Shown here piece after piece: positions 41,001 to 50,900 of a stretch of DNA of 64,000 nucleotides (the stretch's first letter is position 1; every line of letters starts with the position of its first letter). The notes under the pieces are model-generated. The model was not told where the DNA came from, did not search any database, and saw only the letters and a program-made list of their open reading frames with translations. The DNA comes from Owenia fusiformis (taxonomy: Eukaryota; Annelida; Polychaeta; Sabellida; Oweniidae). The position numbers and the translations under genes are program-made. Where the stretch lies: positions 15,928,020-15,992,019 of the forward strand of contig CAIIXF020000012.1 of the NCBI GenBank assembly GCA_903813345.2, read 5' to 3'.

Positions 41001-43376
41001 ATCATAAATAAAATGATTAAAAAAATCTAAATCAATGCCATAAGTACATAAATGCCCAATGGAGTCTAGAGAGCCCTTCCATTGCCAATATACATGTAAA
41101 TACAAGTTTGTGTTGGAAGATATTTCTCGATACATCACTTTCAAAAATTGATATTTTGATCAAACCCCCGAGAATTCTCTGAAAGTAGACCAACCTGGCA
41201 GAAAACCAGGGACTCTATAATACCTCAGATAATTAGTCCATCTATCAAAGTTCTCCTGGTATCAGTTTAAATTGAATATATGCCAGGAATTCCTCTGGTT
41301 TTCTGTAATATTTATGCCTTGCCTACACAAAGCTTATGTTCTTGGCTAATGGCCTAATCTGACTTTGAGTCAGATAATTTTGGAACTCAGCCATGGAATT
41401 ATGTCTTTTGTGAAAGTTGGGTAATTTGAAAAAATATGTGCTTAGAATGTTAGAAGTGAGAAAGTGATATATAAAATTTGTCACAACTGACTGTACCAAG
41501 TAGCCATTGTAAAATCCAAGAGGTTATTTTTTATTCAATTTAGATAGAACTACTAACTACTATCTAAAACTCTGTGCTCCTACACAACACAAAATCTATT
41601 ATTTAAAATTGACACAAAAATCTTGCCTTTTATGCATATACTATTGACATGAGCAATGATCCCTCATTTAAAAAAAAGAATTGGAACTAAACTTGTGATT
41701 TCAATTGTAACTGTTAGTTCAACAAGTTAAACCTAGTCTGGGCCTTATTTCTTATCCGACATCTCTTATGTCCTGACTACGTTTAATTACCATTACAAGG
41801 CCTGTAGCCAGCTTTTACCAAGGGGAGTGGTTTTACCAAAGGGGGACCATTTGTCAAAGAGGAATAAAATTTTGGGCTGAAAATCATGCGAAGTCCTCAG
41901 AATAATGAAAATGACTTTGAAAGAATTTCTGTAATGTCATTCCTAAAATTATGAGATCAAACCAAGAATACATGACGAAATGAATAAAATCACATCATCC
42001 AATCTGAAAACCTTTGTATATTTTGGAGAGCATTCTGATACTCATAGCATCTTTCTGTTTCACCTGAAACATGCTCTGATATTATGAGGCATATTCTGTG
42101 ATCTGAGCACATCAGATGGGAAGAGTTATAACTGTCAATAAGTATGATAGTTATCATATAATCATTTACTTAATGTCAATACATTACATAATAGGCATTG
42201 TATTTAAAAGCAGATATAAGCACAGGTGTACACAAGTTTAATGACCCCAATTAAATGAAATATGAGCTGGGATGAAAGATCTCAAAAATCCTCAATTTTG
42301 GGCTCTCCTAGATTGCGAAATCAAGGTCATTACATGTATATCATGGCATCTCAGGGCTGAGAAGAAATGAGATATCATGGAATTTCTCATGATGTTATGA
42401 GAGAGCTATTTGGAAAAATTTGGTTCGGCATGAGTAATATCGAAATGGCAAACCTTGTCAATAAATAAACTGCCATTGACGATATTGAACGAAATACTAT
42501 TGATAAGTAAACTTACACAAGTTTCGTGCTTTTCTCTGAGTGGATCTATTTATATCCCTGAGAATACATTTTCAAAAAGTTAATTTTTTTTCTAAAAAGT
42601 TAATTTTCAGACAAAAATTGCCAATTGATGAGAAAATTATACATTTCACTTCAGATCAGAGTAGCAACATTTTACTATTATAAATGAAATTAAATGCAAA
42701 ATATAACTTGAAATTGTTTGATGGTAGGTGTTTCTATATTGAATGAATGCATACGGAAGTTAACATTGGCTTGTGTAGCCTTTTGCCTGTAAGGGGTGTG
42801 TGTATCTGTTGAACACATCAGGTCATAATTACATTAAACGGCTCGCTCCAAGAAAGATGAATAATAAAAGCCGTCACTGAGTTTAACTTGTTGGAACTAC
42901 TGTAACTGTTGACTTTCAACTTTGCTTTTGGCACATCTGATAAACATGTGCAGTGTACACTCATTCACCTCTGTTAGATAATTTTGGCTTTTGTTTTGCT
43001 TTTCATTATAACGAGGTGGATGACTCATCGATGGGTGATCATATGAAATTGATAACAGTGTACACAGGTTTAGCTCTCTGGTCAAGTTCACTATACAACA
43101 TAAGATTTGAACACTTGATCTAAAGGTCTGAGTAGTGAGGACCAGTAGTCTAGTGAGTTGATCTGAAAAATGAAAATGATTTGTTTTGTTTTTGAAATTT
43201 ATTTTACCCATAACGTTTTTACTAAATGTTGGGTATTTGTACACAAAATGAGATGAATTTCGGATTACATAGAATTTCTTTACCTGTCTGTATATGTTGA
43301 TGAGGAAATAGGCCAATGAGAACAAGAATATAACGGCTAAAACCCAACGTTTTCTCAAAATTCTTGAGTTCAGCAT
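38077..43376 (-). CDS. SPRING1: SPRING1 (SREBF pathway regulator in Golgi; C12orf49 orthologue), 203 aa
   Basis: Five exons: 43284-43376, 40093-40252, 39345-39496, 38791-38904 and 38077-38169. They sum to 612 nt, 203 aa plus TAA, with all phases matched; the human protein is about the same length. In mammals SPRING1 is a Golgi membrane protein that supports site-1-protease activation and SREBP processing, and so sterol and lipid synthesis. Residues about 11-29 are the membrane anchor ([19 protein letters not shown]). The luminal part has the family's cysteine pattern ([24 protein letters not shown]). It then has [25 protein letters not shown] and AKYCYG, which leave little doubt about identity. 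The start is the only upstream ATG in frame. Intron 1 is 3.0 kb. The gene lies head-to-tail just upstream of the TBC gene. Confidence 0.95.
38225..38410. repeat. Interspersed repeat ending in a GGAC/GGACA microsatellite
   Basis: AATCGGGCCAATGGTATTTG, AGTTATTGCCTGGACGGAC and then (GGACGGACAGAC)n to 38400. This is a repeat type common in marine invertebrate genomes. It lies in SPRING1 intron 4. Confidence 0.65.
38878..39190 (-). repeat. Diverged two-copy duplication spanning the acceptor of SPRING1 exon 4
   Basis: The end of exon 4 and its upstream intron (AAGGATTTTACGTAATAGTG at 38881) recur with mismatches 152 bp further on (AAGGATCTTAGGTAATAATA at 39033). The copy keeps the CAGC acceptor context and the following AAGTACAATRGTGC block. 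This is an older example of the same architecture as the four arrays in the TBC gene. Confidence 0.75.
39763..39956. mobile_element. Short MITE with GCCCGTAGCCA ends
   Basis: TTGCCCGTAGCCAACTTTTA (left) and CTCTGGCTACGGGCCTG (right) form terminal inverted repeats around G-runs. The core TCAGAATGGTGAAAAACTGC recurs at 600-690, 23805-23900 (inverted) and 41795-41935, marking a family of four. Confidence 0.7.
40253..43283 (-). other. SPRING1 intron 1; no gene
   Basis: A 3.0-kb intron between exons 2 and 1. Apart from the GCCCGTAGCCA-related fragment at 41795-41935, I see no repeat or frame of note. Confidence 0.6.
41795..41935. repeat. Relative of the GCCCGTAGCCA MITE
   Basis: GGCCTGTAGCCAGCTTTTAC, AAAATCATGCGAAGTCCTCA and TGAAAGAATTTCTG, without a right end. 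Confidence 0.65.
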
Positions 43377-43405
43377 CTCACTGTAAATATTTTTATTGCT
43401 CTATC

Positions 43406-43417
43406 TGCGCATGCGCG
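43406..43417. promoter_or_regulatory. Palindromic NRF1-like site in the SPRING1 promoter
   Basis: TGCGCATGCGCG matches the NRF1 consensus YGCGCAYGCGCR and lies 30 bp upstream of the SPRING1 ATG, in an otherwise AT-rich region. NRF1 sites this close to start codons mark TATA-less housekeeping promoters. Function is inferred from the motif and its position. Confidence 0.6.
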
Positions 43418-43910
43418 AAACCAATTAACTCTTCAAATGAGAAGATAGTTCCCAAAATAAACTTCTCCCGATCCAAGAACATCGCAATTTATGCGTCATA
43501 TCACGGAAACGTAGCAAGATCTAACACTAATTATTATTTAGGTAAGTACTAGAAGAACCTTTTTAGTCATATTCATGGTGAATGTGTGTTTATCCCTTCA
43601 AATGTAACTTCTATGAGTGTATTAAATTTTGTGATGAACATTTTTTTCTTTTTTTCTTTCACTTTTCAGATAACAAAATCTTGCAACATTTAGTTCTGGT
43701 GTCACATCTACTTATCTCGTTCCAAGACTATCTCTACGTTCTAGTCTTGCGGGGGATGTATTGAAGCGCATGTTATTTTTCAAAAGTTGAAATTTATTGG
43801 CGATAGCTACGCACATATTTCTTACCTCTATTGACTCTTAACATCACAAGAAACATTCTTCTAAAGGCAGAAAAGTTGCGTCTGTCTCAAATCGCAGTAA
43901 TATACACTTC

Positions 43911-44310
43911 AAACTTCAAATCGACCAGTTTTCCAAAATGTCATCCATGAATTTGATGACGTCACTTTCGGACTATTTTAACTTACATGAGATTGAAATG
44001 TAGGCACTGGATGAAATGTTCATGGCAGACATTTTGAAATAAGCTGAATTATACTGCTCGACTCGAAGATTGAAGTGTATATTACTGCAATTTGAGACAG
44101 CCGCGTCGTTAAATTTCGACTTTTGGAAAATAACGTGTGTTTCAACTTCAAATCGACCGGTTTTCCAAAATGTCATCCATGAATTTGATGACGTCACTTT
44201 CGGACTATTTTAACTTACATGAGATTGAAATGTAGGCACTGGATGAAATGTTCATGGCAGACATTTTGAAATAAGCTGAATTATACTGCTCGACTCGAAG
44301 ATTGAAGTGT
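43911..44310. repeat. Direct duplication, 232-bp spacing, of a segment of about 165 bp
   Basis: ACTTCAAATCGACC(A/G)GTTTT at 43913 and 44145, then identical through AAAATGTCATCCATGAATTT, GATGACGTCACTTTCGG and GATTGAAGTGTATA. It lies in the SPRING1/LRRC14 divergent interval. Each copy carries the CRE-like octamer TGACGTCA (about 43957 and 44189). Confidence 0.9.
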
Positions 44311-46069
44311 ATACTAATTTAAAAACATAAGGGATTGTTCGAATGCGTATTTATTAATATATATGCTTTAAATCATATATTTTATTTTTTTAAATTATAT
44401 AATTCAACTGATCTCCTCCGGTTACGTTCCCAGCTCCGGTTACGTTCCTAAGTAATATTTTTAAAACTTTTTTTTTAATTAAACAAATCAGAGTCATGTG
44501 AATCAGAAATAACAGAATTATCCAATAGTATAAGGACTATTCTGTACTTTTTTCAAAAGTCTATACTTAAATGTTGTAAAAAGTTATAATCGAAAAACCA
44601 TCTTTCGGAGTAAAGTCCGACTGGGCCGATTTCAATAACTTCGTACTTGATCAGAACTGGGTTCCAACAGAATTCCTACAAACTCATGAATGAAATAGCC
44701 ATTGCATGGAATACTTACTTTTGTCAAAATCAAAGTAGAACTCTAGTTAAAAAATATATTGTGCTAAATTATTGCCATTTCTAAGTAAAATGTCGTTCTC
44801 CGGTACGTTGCCAAAATTATTCGATGGTACCCCGTGTACATGGCGCTGTGGATCGATGTTACCTTAGTCTTAGAAAATGCTGATGCATCAATATACGATT
44901 ACATGTATGGCACATCACAACAACACTACCAGAAAGTCATACTATGGACCATTACCCTGCTAACAGTCAAATTTAGGACTTCATTGACAACTTTGCCCCT
45001 GAAAAATAGAGGAATATGATGTGATATACATTATGTGTCTACTTACTAGTATGTGTCATTTGATGCCCTTGGTTACATTTGAAAACTCTTTCAAATGGAT
45101 GGAAATTGAAATAGATTGTATTTTAGGGCTCAAAATATGAAAATTTGGCATCTCAAATGCTCTGTCTTTGTGACAATTATTTCTGCATAACATTTTTTTG
45201 TTTTTGGATGTGTAATTATGCTAAAATTGAAAGAACCATCACGGCTGATTTGGTCTGAAAATCTCATAATTTATTTATGTTTTGTTATATATCAAAGACA
45301 ATTGAATCAACTCCTTCAAATCATTTGAGAATAATCTTCACTTCTGTTTGAAGTTCAATAATGCAAGGAGTAAACTTAAAGCTATTAAAAATGCCACTAG
45401 CATATTATATGCTCTAAAATACCCATTTTCTGTTTCTATCATTACTTTGGAAGTGAGACTCGGAGTAATGGGGTCCTTTTGTTTTTAATTTTTAATTAAC
45501 ATCAAAACTTGTTCCAAATAATGTAAAGGGAATTTTCCGCTATGGGGGATCAGGTTCAAAATTGAAATTGAGATCCCCAATACTGGCAATATATATTTCA
45601 GAATTATGAATACTTTGTTTGTTGGGATTTGCTACGCCAAGAGTTGCCCTTTTCTGTTTTTCTTTGATATAATGAAACATGTGAGTTAAAAAATCAAATG
45701 ATTTTCCTAGTATTTTTACAAAAAATACCATGGTCCCCTACAAGGGACACCTTTTACTATCTCACACCATGCTCTTTGAATTTTGAATCATATAAATATT
45801 TAAGCAAAATTTTGATGGGGATACATCAGGAACAAATGAGACAATCATGGCAAGAAACTTCTAGTTTTCTGCATTTAAATCAAAATTTTGCAAAAACAGT
45901 GAAATCGCTTGAGGACAGTGTGTACTTTGGAATTTTTTGCAATTTTGAAAAGTAGACCACTGAATATTAATCTAGTTATTATTCATACATTCAAAAGAAT
46001 TATCAACCCTCAATTAATAATCTAGGTACACCAATGCACCTTTTGTGTAAAAAATAAAAGTTGTAGACC
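44311..46069. other. Divergent intergenic region; no gene supported
   Basis: Contains a repeated CTCCGGTTACGTTCC (44415-44450) and small frames (44834-45019 and 45698-45955) without recognisable products. The non-coding first exon and promoter of LRRC14 may lie here or in 47373-47925. Confidence 0.4.
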
Positions 46070-46074
46070 ATGTG

Positions 46075-47367
46075 CACGGTGTATAACCCAAACGCTCCTA
46101 CATGCACGACGGAGCGTTACATTTACGCGGAAACGCTCCGGAGCGAAATAAAATGGCAGCTAATGAAGATTCTACTATGACCGTAAGTATTGTTTCTCTC
46201 GTTTCTCTTACATATCATATGTCATGGTGAAATATTATGTACCATTCGATGAACAATACCGTGAGCAAAGATCTTATTTATTCAACTTCTGGTGGTAAAC
46301 TGTTATTTGCTTGATCAAAGCTCCGTAGTGTAGATCGAACGAATCTGAAGATGACGATTTGACCACAAATTACGAATTAAACTAGTATTTCTATGAAAAC
46401 GTTAATCTTTCTGTTTAAGTAGTAGATCACAAACTCGTATATTCTCATTTCCTAAAATCCCAGTCCAAATCCATTACTTGTTCTCGAGAAATCGCTTGTT
46501 TTCCTCGAAACGCTCCGTCGATTTAGACCACAATTTTAGAAACGCTCTTACCATTTTGTTTTGATATCATTTTCAGATTATTAGAGAAGAGTTCCGAATC
46601 GAATCTATCTCTCAAAAACGTGTTGTACTTGTTAGGCAAATTGAAACATCTGAACCTGGTGGTGCTAAACGTGCAACTAGCTGATTAAAGCCTATACATT
46701 AGATGATGTCATGCCTACATATGTGCTAAATCATAAAACTATAGAAAAAACGAAAAGTTATATGTGAATTAATCTTTCTTCTATTGATGCCAAGGGGTAT
46801 AATAGATCTTTTCTTTCTCTTCCTGTAAAGGAAAGGCAAGCTATATATTTCCTTAACTGATCTAGACTACCGGAGCGTTTCCAATTCACTGTGTTAACCA
46901 GATCGGAGCGTTTCTTGAATATGAGAATCTCATCATTTTTAAGACTGGATTTTCGGTCATCAAATCACTATTACGATAATGTATGGTGCGTTGAAGCATT
47001 GGAATTTGACTAAAATATACGTTGGTGCTCTAATCTTGGCTCAACTAATCACATGTATCGACAAAAGGGGTTTTGACTGGTAGAATGACAAATACGTTTT
47101 TGAATTTTGATAACTATACTGCTTCGTACAGCTCTTCCTAATTGCTTCAAACGTCAACAGCCAGCCACGTACAACATGAATATCACACCCATCGAATGGT
47201 ATACTCGAAATATGTAACTCATACCTCTTATTCCCATTATTGGGGAAATTGTCAGACGGCTCATCATTCCCGCCAGACAGTTTTCCTACTCCGGAGCGTT
47301 TCTTTGTTTAATTTCAGTAATAAAACGCTCTGTCGTGCATGTAGGAGCGTTTGGGTTATACACCGTG
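46075..47367. mobile_element. 1293-bp DNA transposon with CACGGTG termini and 5-bp TSD (Transib/RAG-like ends)
   Basis: A 44-bp terminal inverted repeat (46075-46118 and 47324-47367, one mismatch) begins CACGGTGTATAACCC. It is flanked by ATGTG at 46070-46074 and ATGTG at 47368-47372. A 5-bp target duplication with a CACnnTG-type heptamer is characteristic of the Transib/RAG group, and CACGGTG is one base from the RSS heptamer CACAGTG. The motif AACGCTC(C) recurs about ten times in both orientations inside. No transposase is visible, so it is non-autonomous, apart from a small spliced frame. The alternative is a hAT variant with 5-bp duplications. Confidence 0.75.
46153..46684 (+). CDS. Two-exon micro-gene inside the CACGGTG element, 45 aa
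   Basis: Exon 1 is 46153-46182 (ATGG with A at -3; MAANEDSTMT), ending at a good donor (GTAAGT). Exon 2 is 46577-46684 after TTTTCAG, continuing in phase 0 with IIREEFRIESISQKRVV to TGA at 46682-46684, followed by ATTAAA. It is a small charged peptide with no recognisable domain. It starts 35 bp inside the left terminal repeat, where a transposase gene would start, so it may be the remnant N-terminus of a lost transposase or an adapter retained by the element. The splice signals and Kozak context are better than chance, but the frame is short. Confidence 0.35.
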
Positions 47368-47734
47368 ATGTGGAGAATGAGTTATGTTTATCTGAAAATA
47401 GCACGAGGTCATGAAATTTCATCAAAGTACACACTGACATTAACATTGTTGTCCAACAATATTCAATCCAAAATGGTGAAATAAAAGAATATAAACAGTC
47501 AGATTTATAAATTACCTGCTGTTTCGCCATGCTTTCATTCATTGGCTGATCATTGTAGGCCTATTAGACACTTTTCCCAGGGATTTTTCCAAGATATCTG
47601 AGAGGAGTGTGACCACACCACATCCAACGTACACCCCTCTCATCTGGTGGGACTGCATTGTAAAGGTCAGTATAGGCCACTGCCAAGGGTATGTACCATT
47701 GTGTACTGTATTTACCTAAATGCTGTGTTGAAGA

Positions 47735-47872
47735 TTGCTAGGGAGTGACCCCATAAATGTGGGGTCGAATTGGCGTTTTTTCTTATATTTTTTTATCATT
47801 CCTGTGCCAATTGGCACTAAAATATTAAAAATGCCAATTCCACCCCACATTTATGGGGGTTCTAGGGAGGTG
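47735..47872. repeat. Hairpin element upstream of LRRC14 exon 1
   Basis: GACCCCATAAATGTGGGGTC with GAATTGGC pairs with GCCAATTCCACCCCACATTT and ATGGGGG. It ends about 55 bp before the first LRRC14 coding ATG. Confidence 0.75.
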
Positions 47873-47925
47873 TTGTGTTCCACTTTGTTCAAATGTAAAT
47901 TTTCATTTGAAGGACATGGGCCAGG

Positions 47926-50900
47926 ATGTCTACCACCTGCCCCCTGGATGATATTCCCTATGACAAACATTGCTTTAACATTGACGATCGCTACACCAAC
48001 CATCCACTATGGATGACAGAGGAACACTTTCGCTACCAACTCTACAGAGATGATGCGGGGCTGCTGCAGTGCAAGAAATCAAAGAAAGGAGAATTCATCA
48101 AGTCGCCAAGGTTTGTGGTTTTTATATCACCACCAAAAGTGGTGACATATTGTTATAGTCTCCAACTTTTTTGTGGACGATGTTCAGCATTTGGAGGTTG
48201 GTGTATGTAATAAATGGCAGGTGGTGACATTTTAATAGTTAATGCCTTGCGCTAGTCTTGTTCCAAGTCCTTGTGACCCCCTCCCACCAGCAAGCACACT
48301 TCTCAACAATGATGTGAAGGAGATAGGTGTAAAGGCTCCTAAAACTTGATCCAACATTTTTATTTCATTTTTCTTAAAGGTGGGATTTATGCAGTTTAGG
48401 ATTTCATCGTTTGCCAGAAAAATATGTTTTATTTACTATAAACCTTCAATGATTCATTAATTAAGATCAGATGGTATCTAGGGCATGGATTATACTATAT
48501 AAGATGAAACAATGTATGAAAGTGTTAAACCTAGTGTCATAGTGACCTTAAAGGCAGAATCTGATCTATAGGGGGTGACAAAATTACAAGCAACATGTAT
48601 AATTACCCAAATGCGAGTAGGTAGTTACCAGTTTCACCACCAGGTGGCTGATTCGGGTCAATTAACATGGCAGGTATATAAGAAAGTTCCCCTAAACTTG
48701 AATATTATCAATTTAAGTGGCTCAATTTTCATATAACCCTTATGCGTCTGATACTTATACCAATGAAAATATGTCCAGTAAAGCAAAATATTATCTGTCC
48801 ACTAAAAGAAAAGATATTTCATTTTTTGTGATTTTATAGCATGGGGTCTATGGGGAATCTCCCCGAGCTAGAAGTCACATTTTCAAAGAAAATTAATTTT
48901 TCAAAGTTGATAAACACTTTTTAAAACCACATTTCTAGATGTAATTTTACATGTAGATTTCAAATATGATATTACTTTGACTGGATTTTGAATTTTTAAT
49001 TACGTAAATCAAGATTATTTCTACTCGCATCTGGGTTATTGACCTACCAATCTATTCCTTACAATATCAAATACAATATCTCCCAAAAGATTCACAATAT
49101 GGTGTAAATTGGTGAAGTTATTCATGATTCAAAGTGCAAAAATGGATGAAAAATGTTTAAATTCTCCCAAATAATAAGAATGGTAACCATTCTTATAGAA
49201 AAATAATACATTATTGTAAAAATCTTTAGTTTTCCTGGAATAAAGTATGCACTTTTGTGTATTTTAGAAAATAGATAGACAAGGAATGACATGAGCCAAA
49301 AATATTCTAAAATTGAAACAATTTTTTGTTTAGCTGCTCGCTATATCTGATTCTCTCTTTAAGGTCAATCCATCCTCCAAATGCAAGACTTTCCAAGAAC
49401 ACACATTCCTCCTTATTGATGGCTTTTGTAGAGTTTGGAGAATCTCATACCTGGTCATAGTAACATTTAAGTGAAAAATTGTACCATTTTGGAATACTGT
49501 AACCTTAATAAGTTGGCTCTTCCAAGTGTTGAACAATTACGTAATAATTAAGAATTGCTATCAAATCAGTTTTTAATTCCATAAATGTTCTGATTTCATT
49601 AGATAAAGTAGGTTTAATGTACTAACTTGATAAATGTTGCATGTATTGCAATCAGATGGCTATTTTTACTTTCAGGCCACTCTTCCAGCTAAGCCTCTAC
49701 CAGACTGTAACAGACCACAACGCCTTGCACAAGCTAGCCACATTTCCCAGTAATGTGTACTCTCATCTGCTGACAGAGGCTATTTACCAAAGGGAGGTCT
49801 ATGCTATAAGGTAATGACTATGAGCTTAAATGGAATATAACAATTTTGTGGTGCATCTCCTGTACTGGTTTACCAGTGAATTTACCCTCTGTGATAAGGA
49901 GGACCTTTATTTTTGACCAGTCTGCCACAATATTCTCGATTTAAAAACAAACCTGACATTTTCAATTATGTAAATGAAAAAGGTGCATGGTCCTTTATCA
50001 ATCATAACATTCTTAATGTTTTGTATTATTATACTAAACTCTCACATTTATAGTGTGAATAATTATTAATATTGGAAAGTTCAAAAAGAAAATCGAAAAT
50101 TATTTTACTTTTTCCCCCGTTTCCCCATCTCGTGGAAATATTCACACTTAAAGGGAATGCGAAGTTTTGTCCCTTAAACTTGATAATAAGTTAGAATAAA
50201 GATACATCTTTCAATCCAACTTCGTTTTATTGTTCTATCATTATCCCCTTAATTGTTATTGAGCCCCGGGTTTTGCATGTGAACTGGACCACGGAGCTGC
50301 CATTTCAACCGTAAAGTGGTTCTTTACGACATTGTTATGACGTCATTGATGCCAGATTGATGCCTTGGCATTCCCAAAGTTTTGTGGCGCCATTTTTGAA
50401 TCAAAAAATAAATGCCGAGTTGTTGCCATTCCAAAACCAAATAAATCATTTTAAAGGAACTAAAATAATACGTATATACCACCCATAATAAAGAACGATT
50501 TCAATAGAATATTAACGACGGCATTTTCGGAATTGCTTTTTACCTATCTAGACATGGAATGCAGGTTACATTTATTCGTTATTTACACTTGAAATAATCT
50601 GGGATTCGTGACTTTTTAACTTTCATTAGGTCTAGCGCTAAATGCGAACACAGAATACTTATTCTATCAGGTGAATGCAAATTATTTTAATAAAACATAA
50701 TAAAATTAATTCAACCAACCCATCTTGAACTTCCAAGAATGCAATCACGGTGATGATTTAATTTGCTAGTCTCATTACAAAAATACGTGTTCGTACTTTA
50801 ATATTCATTGCATTTATGTTTATCTTTAACACAAGTATTTGCAGAAAATTTTAAAATTAAATTTTAAAAACGTATTCAATTACTATCATGGATTCTTAGC

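Noticed and set aside
42897-43283. Extension of SPRING1 exon 1 as a 159-codon frame
   Set aside because: Sequence after residue 31 begins with a GTAAAG donor. The spliced form restores the conserved protein, while the read-through does not resemble anything.
47142-47414. 90-codon plus-strand frame at the right end of the CACGGTG element
   Set aside because: It crosses the terminal repeat and target duplication into host DNA and has no transposase motifs.
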